Assembly: GCF_000429685.1 (NCBI RefSeq)
Contig: NZ_AUCI01000008.1
Coordinates: 124,001 to 188,000 of the forward strand
Direction: 5' to 3'
From: Salibacterium aidingense DSM 18341
GTDB taxonomy: Bacteria > Bacillota > Bacilli > Bacillales > Marinococcaceae
Length of the DNA: 64,000 nucleotides
Notes under the pieces: model-generated
Told to the model about the DNA's origin: nothing
Databases searched by the model: none
The model's input: only the letters and a program-made list of their open reading frames with translations
Position numbers and translations under genes: made by a program
In this document: piece after piece, positions 37,517 to 45,275 of the stretch
Layout of the letters: the number at the start of each line of letters is the position of its first letter
Position numbering within the stretch: position 1 is the first letter of the stretch

Positions 37517-38531
37517 ACAAGGGTTATCCATCCTTTATCTTACTCCTTATTACTATTCAAAAAGGGGAAATTCAACAACAGCAAAGCGAATGAAAACCTA
37601 TTTAGAGAAAATAGGGCATCGGGTTCACGTTCATGCTTTTGAAGAGGAATCCGCTCCAATCGATGAGTGGATGGACTGGGCTGATGTGGTGCATGCCCTG
37701 CATGTAAGACGGACAGCGGAATTTGTGGAGGAAAAAGGAGTTAATCTTCATAAACCCCTGGTGTTAACCACGGGCGGAACTGATATTAATATCGATTTAA
37801 AGGAGAGGTTCAAGAAAATTCAAATGGAACGTTTTTTGAGTAAAGCCGGGATCCTGGCTGTGTTTACGGAAGATAGCAGAGAAAAAGTGCTGCACGATTT
37901 TCCGTGGATGCAGGAACGTGTAGTCGTGATTCCGCAAGCCGTCGCTGTTTCTTATCCAGAGGCTGGCGTGACGCCTTCTCTGCCGCAGGGGTATCCAAAA
38001 CTGCTGCTTCCCGCCGGGCTGCGCCCCGTGAAAGATGTGTTGTATACCGTGAACGCTTTGGATACTATAAAAACGGTGTACCCTGATCTTCAGCTTTTAC
38101 TCGTAGGAGAAAAATTAGAAGAAAGCGTGGCCCTTCAGGTGGAAAAGGAAGCCGCCATTCGTCCCTGGTTTCATTATAAATCTCCGGTCGACAGCGGGAC
38201 GATGACAAGCTTTTACCGGTGGGCGGATGTCGTGTTAAATTCATCGGTATCTGAAGGCCAGCCGATAAGTCTGCTCGAAGGAATGGCCCTCGGCGTACCG
38301 GCGCTGGCCAGGCAGAACCCCGGAAATGCAAGTGTTATCACACCCGGAGTAAACGGGTATCTTTTTGCTTCGCCGGAGGAATGCACAGAGAAACTTTACC
38401 ACTTATTAGAACATCCGGCTCAGTACAAAAAAATGAAGGCCGCCTCTGCTGCATACGTTCAGAAATATCATCACCCGGAGGAAGAGGCCGGCAAATATAC
38501 CGATTTATATTATTCGCTGCTTTCTCATTGA
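37503..38531 (+). CDS. SenB/GLT1D1-like glycosyltransferase coupled to selB
   Basis: A 342-residue GT-B fold enzyme. Motifs: RGNSTTAKRM (21-30), HALHVRR (64-70), TTGGTDIN (89-96), GLRPVKD (172-178) and the C-terminal NSSVSEGQPISLLEG (246-260, EX7E donor motif), PALARQNPGNASV. By memory this pattern (GN-TA-R, ALH-RR, GTD, LRPVKD, PGN) is that of the TIGR04348 family, which includes the selenosugar synthase SenB, and of animal GLT1D1. SenB joins selenophosphate to UDP-GlcNAc. The ATG at 37503 lies inside selB, whose stop is 14 nt further. No SenA/EgtB-like gene is in the window. Selenium use is an inference from family and context; an ordinary sugar acceptor is possible. Confidence 0.75.
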   Translation: MTKTEQGLSILYLTPYYYSKRGNSTTAKRMKTYLEKIGHRVHVHAFEEESAPIDEWMDWADVVHALHVRRTAEFVEEKGVNLHKPLVLTTGGTDINIDLKERFKKIQMERFLSKAGILAVFTEDSREKVLHDFPWMQERVVVIPQAVAVSYPEAGVTPSLPQGYPKLLLPAGLRPVKDVLYTVNALDTIKTVYPDLQLLLVGEKLEESVALQVEKEAAIRPWFHYKSPVDSGTMTSFYRWADVVLNSSVSEGQPISLLEGMALGVPALARQNPGNASVITPGVNGYLFASPEECTEKLYHLLEHPAQYKKMKAASAAYVQKYHHPEEEAGKYTDLYYSLLSH

Positions 38532-38535
38532 TATG

Positions 38536-39408
38536 TCATGCTTTCCAGTCTTCGGCCACCTGCCTGAAGGCTTGAATGACAGGGTGATCTTTTTTTTCTT
38601 TACTGAAAGCAAGGTAAAATTCCCGCTTATGGGAAAGAAAACCTTTATTTACACATCCTCTGGCTCTGGCGGCAGGAAGCGCGTATTCGGAAACGAATCC
38701 AAAGCCGATACCTGCTTCAACCAAGGAAAGCAGACTTTCTGTATTTGGAACAACGGCTGCTGTTTCCAGCTCTGCCAGCGAACCGCCCCAGTTTTTCAAC
38801 CCTTTTTCCACAGCCTGAAAGGTGCCGGAAGCCTGTTTCCTTTTTACAAAGGCCCGGGACGTCAAGTCGGAAAAAGATTCGACTGTTTCATTATTTTCAC
38901 CGGGAGGGGCAATAATCGCAAGTCTGTCTTCCCAAAACCTGGTGGAAATGACATGGGGCTTGTCTACCTTGGCTCCGATGATCGCAACGTCAATTTCTTT
39001 GTCAAGCAAAAGAGAGAGAACCGTAGAGGAATCGTCGATATGCAGGTGGAGACGCCAGTGCGGATAATGATAGTGGCATTCTTTACATAAAGAGGGGAGA
39101 AAATAGGTGCCAGGCGTAGTGCCCGCTCCGATCCTCAGCGATTCTGTATACTTGGTTCCCCTTGTCTGACAGGCTTTTCGCAGCTGTCCCCACTCGGTCA
39201 AAAGGCTTTTAGCTTTTTCAAACACCATCTCTCCTTCTTCTGTGAGACCGGCGTTCTGCCGGTCAATCAGTTTTGTTCCAAGCTCGTTTTCCAGACTTTG
39301 GAGCTGTTTTGTAACGGTGGATTGGGATATGTTTAATCGATGTGCCGTCTGGGAAAAACTGCGGTACTCCGCAAGCTCCAGGAAGAGCTGCAATTGTTTT
39401 TCATTCAT
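38536..39408 (-). CDS. LysR-family transcriptional regulator
   Basis: A 290-residue LTTR. The N-terminal helix-turn-helix is QLQLFLELAEYRSFSQTAHRLNISQSTVTKQLQSLENELG (split as family-typical segments), followed by an effector domain with LRIGAGTTPGTYFLPSL, IDVAIIGAKV and GIGFGFVSEYAL. The start at 39408 is chosen because GGTGAGGG lies just upstream; a longer open frame to 39624 enters the neighbouring promoter. It is convergent with the glycosyltransferase gene (4-bp gap) and divergent from the phnD-like gene, the classic LysR position, so it probably regulates that importer. Confidence 0.93.
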   Translation of the reverse strand: MNEKQLQLFLELAEYRSFSQTAHRLNISQSTVTKQLQSLENELGTKLIDRQNAGLTEEGEMVFEKAKSLLTEWGQLRKACQTRGTKYTESLRIGAGTTPGTYFLPSLCKECHYHYPHWRLHLHIDDSSTVLSLLLDKEIDVAIIGAKVDKPHVISTRFWEDRLAIIAPPGENNETVESFSDLTSRAFVKRKQASGTFQAVEKGLKNWGGSLAELETAAVVPNTESLLSLVEAGIGFGFVSEYALPAARARGCVNKGFLSHKREFYLAFSKEKKDHPVIQAFRQVAEDWKA

Positions 39409-39453
39409 GCCCTCACCTTCTTTTCTGCATGGAAATTCGAGTTTCTTTACAAT

Positions 39454-39492
39454 TATCGTAAACAATGATAGCTTAATAACGCAATTGTTATT
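39454..39492. promoter_or_regulatory. Inverted repeats between lysR and phnD-like gene
   Basis: TATC-N9-GATA (39454-39470) and AATAAC-N6-GTTATT (39475-39492) are AT-rich dyads of the LysR type in the 133-bp divergent intergenic region. They are candidate operator half-sites. Confidence 0.5.
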
Positions 39493-39541
39493 CTTTTTTA
39501 GAATGAATATGATTATTTTAACGAAACAGGGGGTACATAAC

Positions 39542-40459
39542 ATGAAAAAATGGCTGACGACACTGACAGCTTCTTCCCTGCTTGTACTTGGAGGATGCGG
39601 GGATGTCGGAGAAAAGGAAGACAAAGGCGGCGGGGAAAGCTCTGGTGAAGCGCTGGAAGTCGCTGTTATTCCGGCTCAATCCGCTGGAGAAATGGAAGAT
39701 GGGCTGGATGCGCTGGAATCCTCGTTAAATGAATCCATGGACCGGGAAGTGGAAGTAGACCACTATCCGAGCTATAACGCGGTGGTGGAGGCACTTAATT
39801 TTGGCCATATTGATCTTGCTTATCTGGGTCCGCTCACCTATGTAATTGCAAATGAGGAAAGCGGGGCAGAAGCTATCGTAACACAAGAAATAGACGGGCA
39901 GCCATATTATTATTCCTATATTATTTCTCATGTAGATCAGCCGTGGGACAGCCTGGATGAAATGCTGGAACAGGCCGGGGAAGTTGATTTTGCTTTTGGA
40001 AGTGTCTCTTCTACCTCTGGTTCGCTCATTCCCGGGCTTGAGCTGAGAGACCGAGGCGTATTTGAATCGGAAGAAGACCATGATTTTGCTTCCGTTCGTT
40101 ATACAGGCTCTCACGATGTGACGGCAAATGCAGTCGCGAATCAGGAGGTAGAGGCAGGTGCCATTGACAGTGCGATTTACAATGAATTGGTTGATGAAGG
40201 TGTCATTGATGATAGTGAAATAAAAACAATCTGGGAATCGGAACAGCTGTATCAATATCCGTGGGCGGTTCCGGAAGGAATGGACGAGGAGACAAAGCAG
40301 CAGTTTCAGGATGCCTTTACAAGCATTGAAGACGAAGAGATTTTAGAAATATTTGGAGGGGCCTCCTCCTTTGTAAAAACGGATCACAGTAACTATGAAA
40401 GTATTGCTCAGGCAGCGGAGGATTTTGGCATGCTGAATATGGAAAGCATAGAAGACTAA
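39542..40459 (+). CDS. PhnD-type substrate-binding lipoprotein
   Basis: A 305-residue lipoprotein: signal peptide with lipobox LVLGGC (Cys19), a Gly/Glu-rich linker, then a PhnD-like periplasmic-binding fold. LEVAVIPAQSAGEMEDGLDAL, HIDLAYLGPLTY and the oxyanion-binding loop FGSVSSTSGSLIPG are visible. Family members bind phosphonates, phosphite or related oxyanions. The ATG at 39542 follows CAGGGGGT; the frame opens further upstream into lysR but that is not used. It is first gene of a D-E-C operon. Its position between selB and selD raises the possibility of a selenium-containing or reduced-phosphorus substrate. Confidence 0.88.
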   Translation: MKKWLTTLTASSLLVLGGCGDVGEKEDKGGGESSGEALEVAVIPAQSAGEMEDGLDALESSLNESMDREVEVDHYPSYNAVVEALNFGHIDLAYLGPLTYVIANEESGAEAIVTQEIDGQPYYYSYIISHVDQPWDSLDEMLEQAGEVDFAFGSVSSTSGSLIPGLELRDRGVFESEEDHDFASVRYTGSHDVTANAVANQEVEAGAIDSAIYNELVDEGVIDDSEIKTIWESEQLYQYPWAVPEGMDEETKQQFQDAFTSIEDEEILEIFGGASSFVKTDHSNYESIAQAAEDFGMLNMESIED

Positions 40460-40486
40460 GGCAGGGCGGTCAAAGGAGTAGAAAGA

Positions 40487-41248
40487 ATGAACTGGTTTAA
40501 AAAAAGAGCCTGGATATATGTGCTCCTGCTCGTATTTTTCTCCTGGTGGAGCATGGGCAAAACAGAATTTGAATGGAGCAATTTTAAAGAATTCAGCAAT
40601 GCTGTTACGTTTATCCGGGAACAATTTTTTCCTGCGAGCTGGGAGGTTATCCCTGCACTGATTGATCCGGTTCTCGTGACGCTTGCGATTGCGTTTTTAG
40701 GGACGTTTTTTGCCCTGCTCATCGCTCTGCCTTTCAGCTTTGCTGCTGCCAAAAATACAGCTGCAAATCCGCTTCTTTATTACGTGGTTCGGTTCTTTTT
40801 ATCGATTTTACGTTCGATTCCGGAGATTGTTTTTGGCTTAATTTTTGTTGTCGTATTAGGGCTTGGGCCGTTTCCGGCGGTGTTTGCCATACTGCTTCAT
40901 AATATTGGTGTGCTTGGAAAGCTTATATCCGAACTGGTCGAGGCTGCTGATCCAGGCCCGCAGGAAGCGATGAAGTCCGTTGGGGCCGGGAGACGCCTTG
41001 GAAATCTTTTTTCGATTGTGCCGCAAATTTGGCCCAATGTGCTGTCCCATTATTTTTACAGATTTGAGGTCGCGATACGAACCTCCTTGATTCTTGGCTT
41101 TATTGGCGGCGGCGGTATCGGCCAAAAATTGATCAATGATTTTAACAGCTTTAACTATGCAGCGGTAACGGTGGAAGTTATGCTTATCATGCTGCTTGTC
41201 ATTATCGTGGATTTATTCGGAGCTTTTGTACGGAAACGGGTCATTTAA
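40487..41248 (+). CDS. PhnE-type ABC permease
   Basis: A 253-residue inner-membrane permease with about six helices. The BPD-type EAA loop is near residues 155-175 (EAADPGPQEAMKSVGAGRRL), with SILRSIPEIVFGLIFVVVLG before it and GFIGGGGIGQKL after it, as in PhnE. It pairs with the binding protein and ATPase encoded on either side. The ATG follows CAAAGGAGT, 27 bp after the phnD-like gene. Only one permease gene is present, so the transporter is probably a homodimer. Confidence 0.9.
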   Translation: MNWFKKRAWIYVLLLVFFSWWSMGKTEFEWSNFKEFSNAVTFIREQFFPASWEVIPALIDPVLVTLAIAFLGTFFALLIALPFSFAAAKNTAANPLLYYVVRFFLSILRSIPEIVFGLIFVVVLGLGPFPAVFAILLHNIGVLGKLISELVEAADPGPQEAMKSVGAGRRLGNLFSIVPQIWPNVLSHYFYRFEVAIRTSLILGFIGGGGIGQKLINDFNSFNYAAVTVEVMLIMLLVIIVDLFGAFVRKRVI

Positions 41249-41268
41249 GGAAGAAAAGAGGGAAACCA

Positions 41269-42018
41269 TTGATAGAACTGGAAAATGTAACGGTTTATTA
41301 TCCTAAAGCGGCAGAGCCGGCGGTTAAAAATATTAATTTGTCCCTGGAAGCGGGGGAATTTGTTTGTGTCCTCGGGCCGAGCGGGGCTGGAAAATCTACG
41401 ATGATCCGGACAATTAATGCCCTGCAGCCTGTTTCCGAAGGAACAGTTCGGGTTCAGGGAGAATCCCTGGCCTCGATGTCCGAAGCTCAGAGACGCAGCT
41501 GGCGGAGCCGTACTGGCATGATTTTTCAGCATTTTCATCTTATTCCCAGGCTTACCGTGCAGCAGAATATTTTAACGGGCCTTTTCGGGAAACGCAGCTC
41601 GTTTGTGAATTTTGCCGGAATATTTACGCACGCGGAAAAAAAGAAGGCCCGGGAAGTCATGGCGGAGGTTGGTTTATCACAGATGGCCGACCGGCGCGTG
41701 GAATCCTTAAGCGGCGGGCAGAAACAACGTGTAGGAGTGGCCCGCGCTTTGATGCAGGAGCCTGATGTGTTTTTAGGAGATGAGCCCGTCGCAAGTCTTG
41801 ATCCTGGAACGGCCCGGGCTGTGTTTCATTTATTGAAAGAAGTGCATCATAAACAGCATTTATTATCCTTGGTGAATGTTCATGATGTCACTCTGGCTAA
41901 AACGTTTGCAACCAGGGTGGTCGGATTATCCAATGGGGAAATTATCTATGACGGACCTCCTGCGGAGCTGGGAGAAGAAAATCTGGAAACTATATACGGG
42001 AAAGCAATTCACGCCTAG
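41269..42018 (+). CDS. PhnC-type ABC transporter ATPase
   Basis: A 249-residue ATPase: Walker A LGPSGAGKSTMIRTI near residue 38, Q-loop FQHFHLIPRLTV near 86, signature VESLSGGQKQRVGVARAL near 143, Walker B DVFLGDEPVASLDP near 166 and switch His in LVNVHDVTLAKTF near 200. These are closest in pattern to PhnC. The TTG start is preceded by AAGAGGGA; no ATG fits. It is last gene of the D-E-C operon, followed by repeat copy 4. Confidence 0.9.
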   Translation: MIELENVTVYYPKAAEPAVKNINLSLEAGEFVCVLGPSGAGKSTMIRTINALQPVSEGTVRVQGESLASMSEAQRRSWRSRTGMIFQHFHLIPRLTVQQNILTGLFGKRSSFVNFAGIFTHAEKKKAREVMAEVGLSQMADRRVESLSGGQKQRVGVARALMQEPDVFLGDEPVASLDPGTARAVFHLLKEVHHKQHLLSLVNVHDVTLAKTFATRVVGLSNGEIIYDGPPAELGEENLETIYGKAIHA

Positions 42019-42044
42019 ATAATATATTCCTTTAAAAAACAAAG

Positions 42045-42206
42045 GGGCTTGGCCAAAAGAAAGCAGGTTTCAAAAAAACCAAATGTGTCGTGCGCGTGAA
42101 GCGGCCTATTCTGACGCAGCGATAGGACAAATGCACAAAAATCCGAACGATCTGTGGAAGAAATCGTTCGGATTTTTTTTGTTTTGATACTGTTTTGTCC
42201 CAGCCT
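42045..42206. repeat. Dispersed repeat element, copy 4
   Basis: It shares with copy 1 the block from CTAT(C/T)(T/C)TGACGCAGCGATAG through the AATCCGAACGAT/ATCGTTCGGATT hairpin to TTTTGTCCCAG. The left end (TTGGCCAAAAG) is a diverged form of TGGGACAAAA. The T run after the hairpin may also terminate the phn-type operon. Confidence 0.8.
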
Positions 42207-42228
42207 ATTGTTTATAAAACAGGCGGAG

Positions 42229-43281
42229 TCAGCGTAAGTGAATGGAAGCTTCTTTTCGGTCTTCAACGGTACCAATAACAGCCGTCTCGGTTTTCCCTTT
42301 TTTATGCATGTCTTTTACATAATCGTCGGCTTCCGCGGGGTCCATGGCGATTAAAAGTCCGCCGGAAGTAATGGCATCGCAGAGAATACTTTTTGTAAGT
42401 TCCGTGACGTTGTTTTCCCACGTTATGCTGTCAGCCAGATAAGAGGCATTCGCCTTTGAACCTCCGGGAATGACCCCTTGTTCGGCAAGTTCGGCAGCAC
42501 CGTCGAGGACAGGAACCTTATCTGTCTGAAAAGTAAATGTGACGCTGCTGGCCTCTGCCATTTCAAAACCGTGTCCAAGCAGGCCGAAGCCGGTGACATC
42601 TGTTACCGCATGGGGACGATAGGATCTTAATGTTTCCGCAGCAGTATGGTTCAGTTCTGCCATGACGTGTGTTACCGCTTCTTCCTGTGAAGCAGTAATA
42701 ACCTCACGTTTTATTGCTGTGGTCATAATACCGACCCCGATCGGTTTTGTCAGGACAAGGGCATCGCCAGGTTTTGCCCCCTGATTGGCCCAGATGTTAT
42801 CCGGATGGACAATGCCGGTGGCAGCCAGGCCGTATTTTGGTTCTTCATCGTCAATAGAGTGCCCGCCAACAATGGTTGCGCCGGATTCATACACTTTATC
42901 TGCCGAGCCTTTCATCATACCTGCCAGGATATCATCCGGCAGTTCCTGAATGGGAAACCCGACAATATTGAGAACTGTCGCCGGTCTGCCCCCCATGGCA
43001 TAGATGTCGCTTAACGCATTTGCCGCCGCGATCTGTCCAAACATGTAAGCATCATCCACAATCGGGGTAAAATAGTCGACCGATTGGACAAGAGCAATGT
43101 CGTCCGTTAATTTATAAACCCCACCATCATCGGAGGTATCCATGCCGACTAAAAGGTTTGGATCTTTTTCTCTTTCGGGTAAATGACGCAGGACCTGCGT
43201 CAGGTCTTCAGGACCGATTTTGCATCCTCAGCCGGCTTTTGAGGATAGACTGGTGAGCTTGATTTTTTCTTCCTTACTCAA
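42229..43281 (-). CDS. selD: Selenophosphate synthetase SelD, itself a selenoprotein (Sec18)
   Basis: A 350-residue SelD when the UGA at 43230-43228 is read as Sec. The N-terminus from the TTG at 43281 reads MSKEEKIKLTSLSSKAGUGCKIGPEDL; U18 is at the catalytic Cys/Sec position (KAG-U-GCKI). Then VGMDTSDDGGVYKL (metal/ATP site), YAMGGRPATVLNIVGFP, GGHSIDDEEPKYGLAATG and GGLLIAMDP follow. SelD makes selenophosphate from selenide and ATP for SelA. GGAGGTG is 6 nt before the TTG. Stopping at the internal UGA would leave 17 codons, and a start after it would lose the active site. It is divergent from selW-selA. Confidence 0.95.
43192..43215 (-). promoter_or_regulatory. Candidate SECIS element in selD mRNA
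   Basis: After the UGA, GGTC-CTGAA-GACC (43215-43203) starts 13 nt downstream, and an overlapping perfect stem GACCTG-ACG-CAGGTC (43206-43192) starts 22 nt downstream. Either could be the SelB-binding hairpin; they share GACC and exclude each other. Confidence 0.5.
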
Positions 43282-43315
43282 ACGGTTCACCTCCATACAA
43301 TCATCTTCGTGTTTT

Positions 43316-43360
43316 AGTATAATCTGTTTGTTTGCATGAACACAAACAATACACTAAAAT
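43316..43360. promoter_or_regulatory. Overlapping divergent promoters selD / selW-selA with shared inverted repeat
   Basis: Rightward: TTGCAT (43332-43337), 17 bp, TAAAAT (43355-43360). Leftward: TTGTGT (43345-43340), 18 bp, TATACT (43321-43316). The inverted repeat TGTTTGT-N10-ACAAACA (43325-43348) spans both -35 elements. A protein bound here would act on both directions, suggesting joint control of Sec genes. Confidence 0.6.
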
Positions 43361-43392
43361 AAAGGCATCATCAATATAGGAAGGGAGATAGG

Positions 43393-43620
43393 ATGAAAGT
43401 AAGTATTGAATTCTGCATGCAGTGAAATTATGCTCCTAAAGCCGTGGGTCTCGCGGATAAATTATACGATGTACATCGGGCCGATATTGAGTCGATACAG
43501 CTTATCACCGGATCCGGCGGGGTGTTTGAAGTTACCGTCGACGGAGAACAAGTGTATTCCAAAAAAGAAACGGGAACGTTTCCCGATGAAGATAAGCTGG
43601 TTCATGACATAGGAAAATAA
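43393..43620 (+). CDS. SelW/Rdx-family selenoprotein (CxxU)
   Basis: A 75-residue protein when the UGA at 43423-43425 is read as Sec: MKVSIEFCMQU then NYAPKAVGLADKL. The CMQU motif after the first beta-strand and the later GSGGVFEVTVDGEQVYSKKETGTFPDED are typical of the SelW/SelT/Rdx thioredoxin-like family, whose CxxU (or CxxC) is the redox centre. The substrate is unknown. The ATG follows AAGGGAG. The frame is open to TAA at 43618. It lies 77 bp upstream of selA on the same strand behind the shared promoter. Confidence 0.92.
43442..43456 (+). promoter_or_regulatory. Candidate SECIS element in selW-like mRNA
   Basis: CCGTG (43442-43446) pairs with CGCGG (43452-43456), one wobble, with loop GGTCT. 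The loop begins 22 nt after the UGA and resembles the GGUCU loop of E. coli fdhF. Confidence 0.6.
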
Positions 43621-43697
43621 TAGCAGAAACGGTCGGCCTTCGCTGCCGGCCGCTTCTTTTAGCCCCTGGTGTATATACGAATAGAAGGTGGCTTAGA

Positions 43698-45110
43698 ATG
43701 ACAAGGGAACAGGTAAGATGGATTCCGCCTATACATGATATGCAAAATACCTCCCAATTCCAGCAGCTTCAGGAACATCTTGGGGACAGCATGCTGCTGA
43801 CAAATTGGCTGCGCGAAGAAACGGACAACCTGCGTACCGCTTTTTTACATGGCAGCGCTCCTTCTCTATCATCAAGAGAGGCAGTGAAACATCATCTGTT
43901 TGAACGGCTGGAAGAGCGTCTGCACACGTTTGACAGGGATCGTCTCGTAAAAATCATTAATGCAACAGGCACGATTCTCCACACCAACCTTGGCCGCGCC
44001 AGCATGAGTGAGGCTGCGGTGCAGAAGGTGCACAGAACAGCCCGTTATTACTCCAATTTGGAATATAACATTACAACGGGAGAGCGCGGCTCCCGTCATG
44101 CGGTATTAGAGGACCTGTTACAGATTACAACCGGTGCGGAAGCAGCAATGGTCGTGAATAACAACGCAGCTGCTGTATATTTCGTGCTGAAAGCATTGGC
44201 ATCCGAAAAAGAAGTGATTGTCTCCCGTGGTCAACTAGTAGAAATCGGAGGTTCGTTCCGGGTGTCTTCCATTATGGAAGAAAGCGGAGCCAGACTAGTG
44301 GAAGTGGGGACGACAAATAAAACCCGCCGCAGCGATTACGAAAAAGCCCTGGGCGAAGAAACAGCCATGCTGATGAAAGTACATACGAGTAATTTTACAA
44401 CAATCGGATTTACAGAAGAAGTACCCCTGCACGAATTAACAGACATTGCAGAGGAAAATGGGGACGTGCTTGTATACGAAGACTTAGGAAGCGGCGCCCT
44501 TTATGATTTTAAAAAGCAGGGTATCGGCAATGAACCAACCGTAAAAGAGGCATTATCGACAGGGGCGGATCTGGTCACTTTCTCCGGGGATAAGCTGCTG
44601 GGAGGACCGCAGGCCGGTATTATCGCTGGAAAGAAAAAGTGGATCGATGCTCTGAAAAAACATCAGCTTGCCCGTGTTCTCCGGGTGGATAAAATGACGC
44701 TGGCCGCCTTGGAGGAAACATTAAAAGCTTATGCAAAAGGGGAAGCAGACCAAATACCATCCGTACGGATGGTGCTGGAATCAAAAGAAGAGGTGAAAAG
44801 CCGGGCCTGGCAGCTTTTAAAACAGCTAACGTTCTCTGAATGGCGGGCTCAAATAGAAGAGGATGTGTCCAAAGTGGGCGGAGGCACCATGCCAGAAGTC
44901 GAAATTCCTACTGCCGTGGTCAGTGTGGCAACAAAGGAAGGACAGGCACAGAAAGTGGTTCAGAAAATGCGGACGGAAGCGGAGCCATCTATTGCTGCCA
45001 GGATGAAGAATGGGAAGATATGGATGGATCTTCGGACGGTGGCCGAGGAAGAAATAGCGGAACTGGCTTCTGCTCTGCTCTATTGGGAGGCTTATATCGA
45101 TGGAGAATAA
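43698..45110 (+). CDS. selA: SelA, L-seryl-tRNA(Sec) selenium transferase
   Basis: A 470-residue PLP enzyme that converts Ser-tRNA-Sec to Sec-tRNA-Sec with selenophosphate. The N-terminal domain (VRWIPPIHDM) binds tRNA-Sec. The catalytic core has INATGTILHTNLGRA near residue 88-102, VNNNAAAVYFVLKAL near 154, VYEDLGSGALYDF near 260 and the PLP lysine in TFSGDKLLGGPQAG (Lys299). The length is typical. The ATG follows AGAAGGTGG. It is downstream of the SelW-like gene, with a GC-rich hairpin (GGTCGGC/GCCGGCC) between them that may set relative expression. Confidence 0.97.
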   Translation: MTREQVRWIPPIHDMQNTSQFQQLQEHLGDSMLLTNWLREETDNLRTAFLHGSAPSLSSREAVKHHLFERLEERLHTFDRDRLVKIINATGTILHTNLGRASMSEAAVQKVHRTARYYSNLEYNITTGERGSRHAVLEDLLQITTGAEAAMVVNNNAAAVYFVLKALASEKEVIVSRGQLVEIGGSFRVSSIMEESGARLVEVGTTNKTRRSDYEKALGEETAMLMKVHTSNFTTIGFTEEVPLHELTDIAEENGDVLVYEDLGSGALYDFKKQGIGNEPTVKEALSTGADLVTFSGDKLLGGPQAGIIAGKKKWIDALKKHQLARVLRVDKMTLAALEETLKAYAKGEADQIPSVRMVLESKEEVKSRAWQLLKQLTFSEWRAQIEEDVSKVGGGTMPEVEIPTAVVSVATKEGQAQKVVQKMRTEAEPSIAARMKNGKIWMDLRTVAEEEIAELASALLYWEAYIDGE

Positions 45111-45275
45111 TCTCTGCTCGTTATGAGTTTTTGAAAAAAAATATTTATATTTCATTCAAGTTTTGCTATTCTTAGATAGGGAATCCTTAGTATTTTGACA
45201 AACAGAGAAAGGAAAACTTTTTTTTCGACTTTTTCTATTATCTGTTATATCATAGTTTAAGAGGAGGGAATACAT

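Noticed and set aside
38533-39090. 185-codon plus-strand frame after the glycosyltransferase
   Set aside because: It is the antisense shadow of the LysR gene, which has clear family motifs on the minus strand.
42229-42231. TGA at the end of selD as a second Sec codon
   Set aside because: The protein already has full family length and a normal C-terminus; the following sequence is repeat copy 4.
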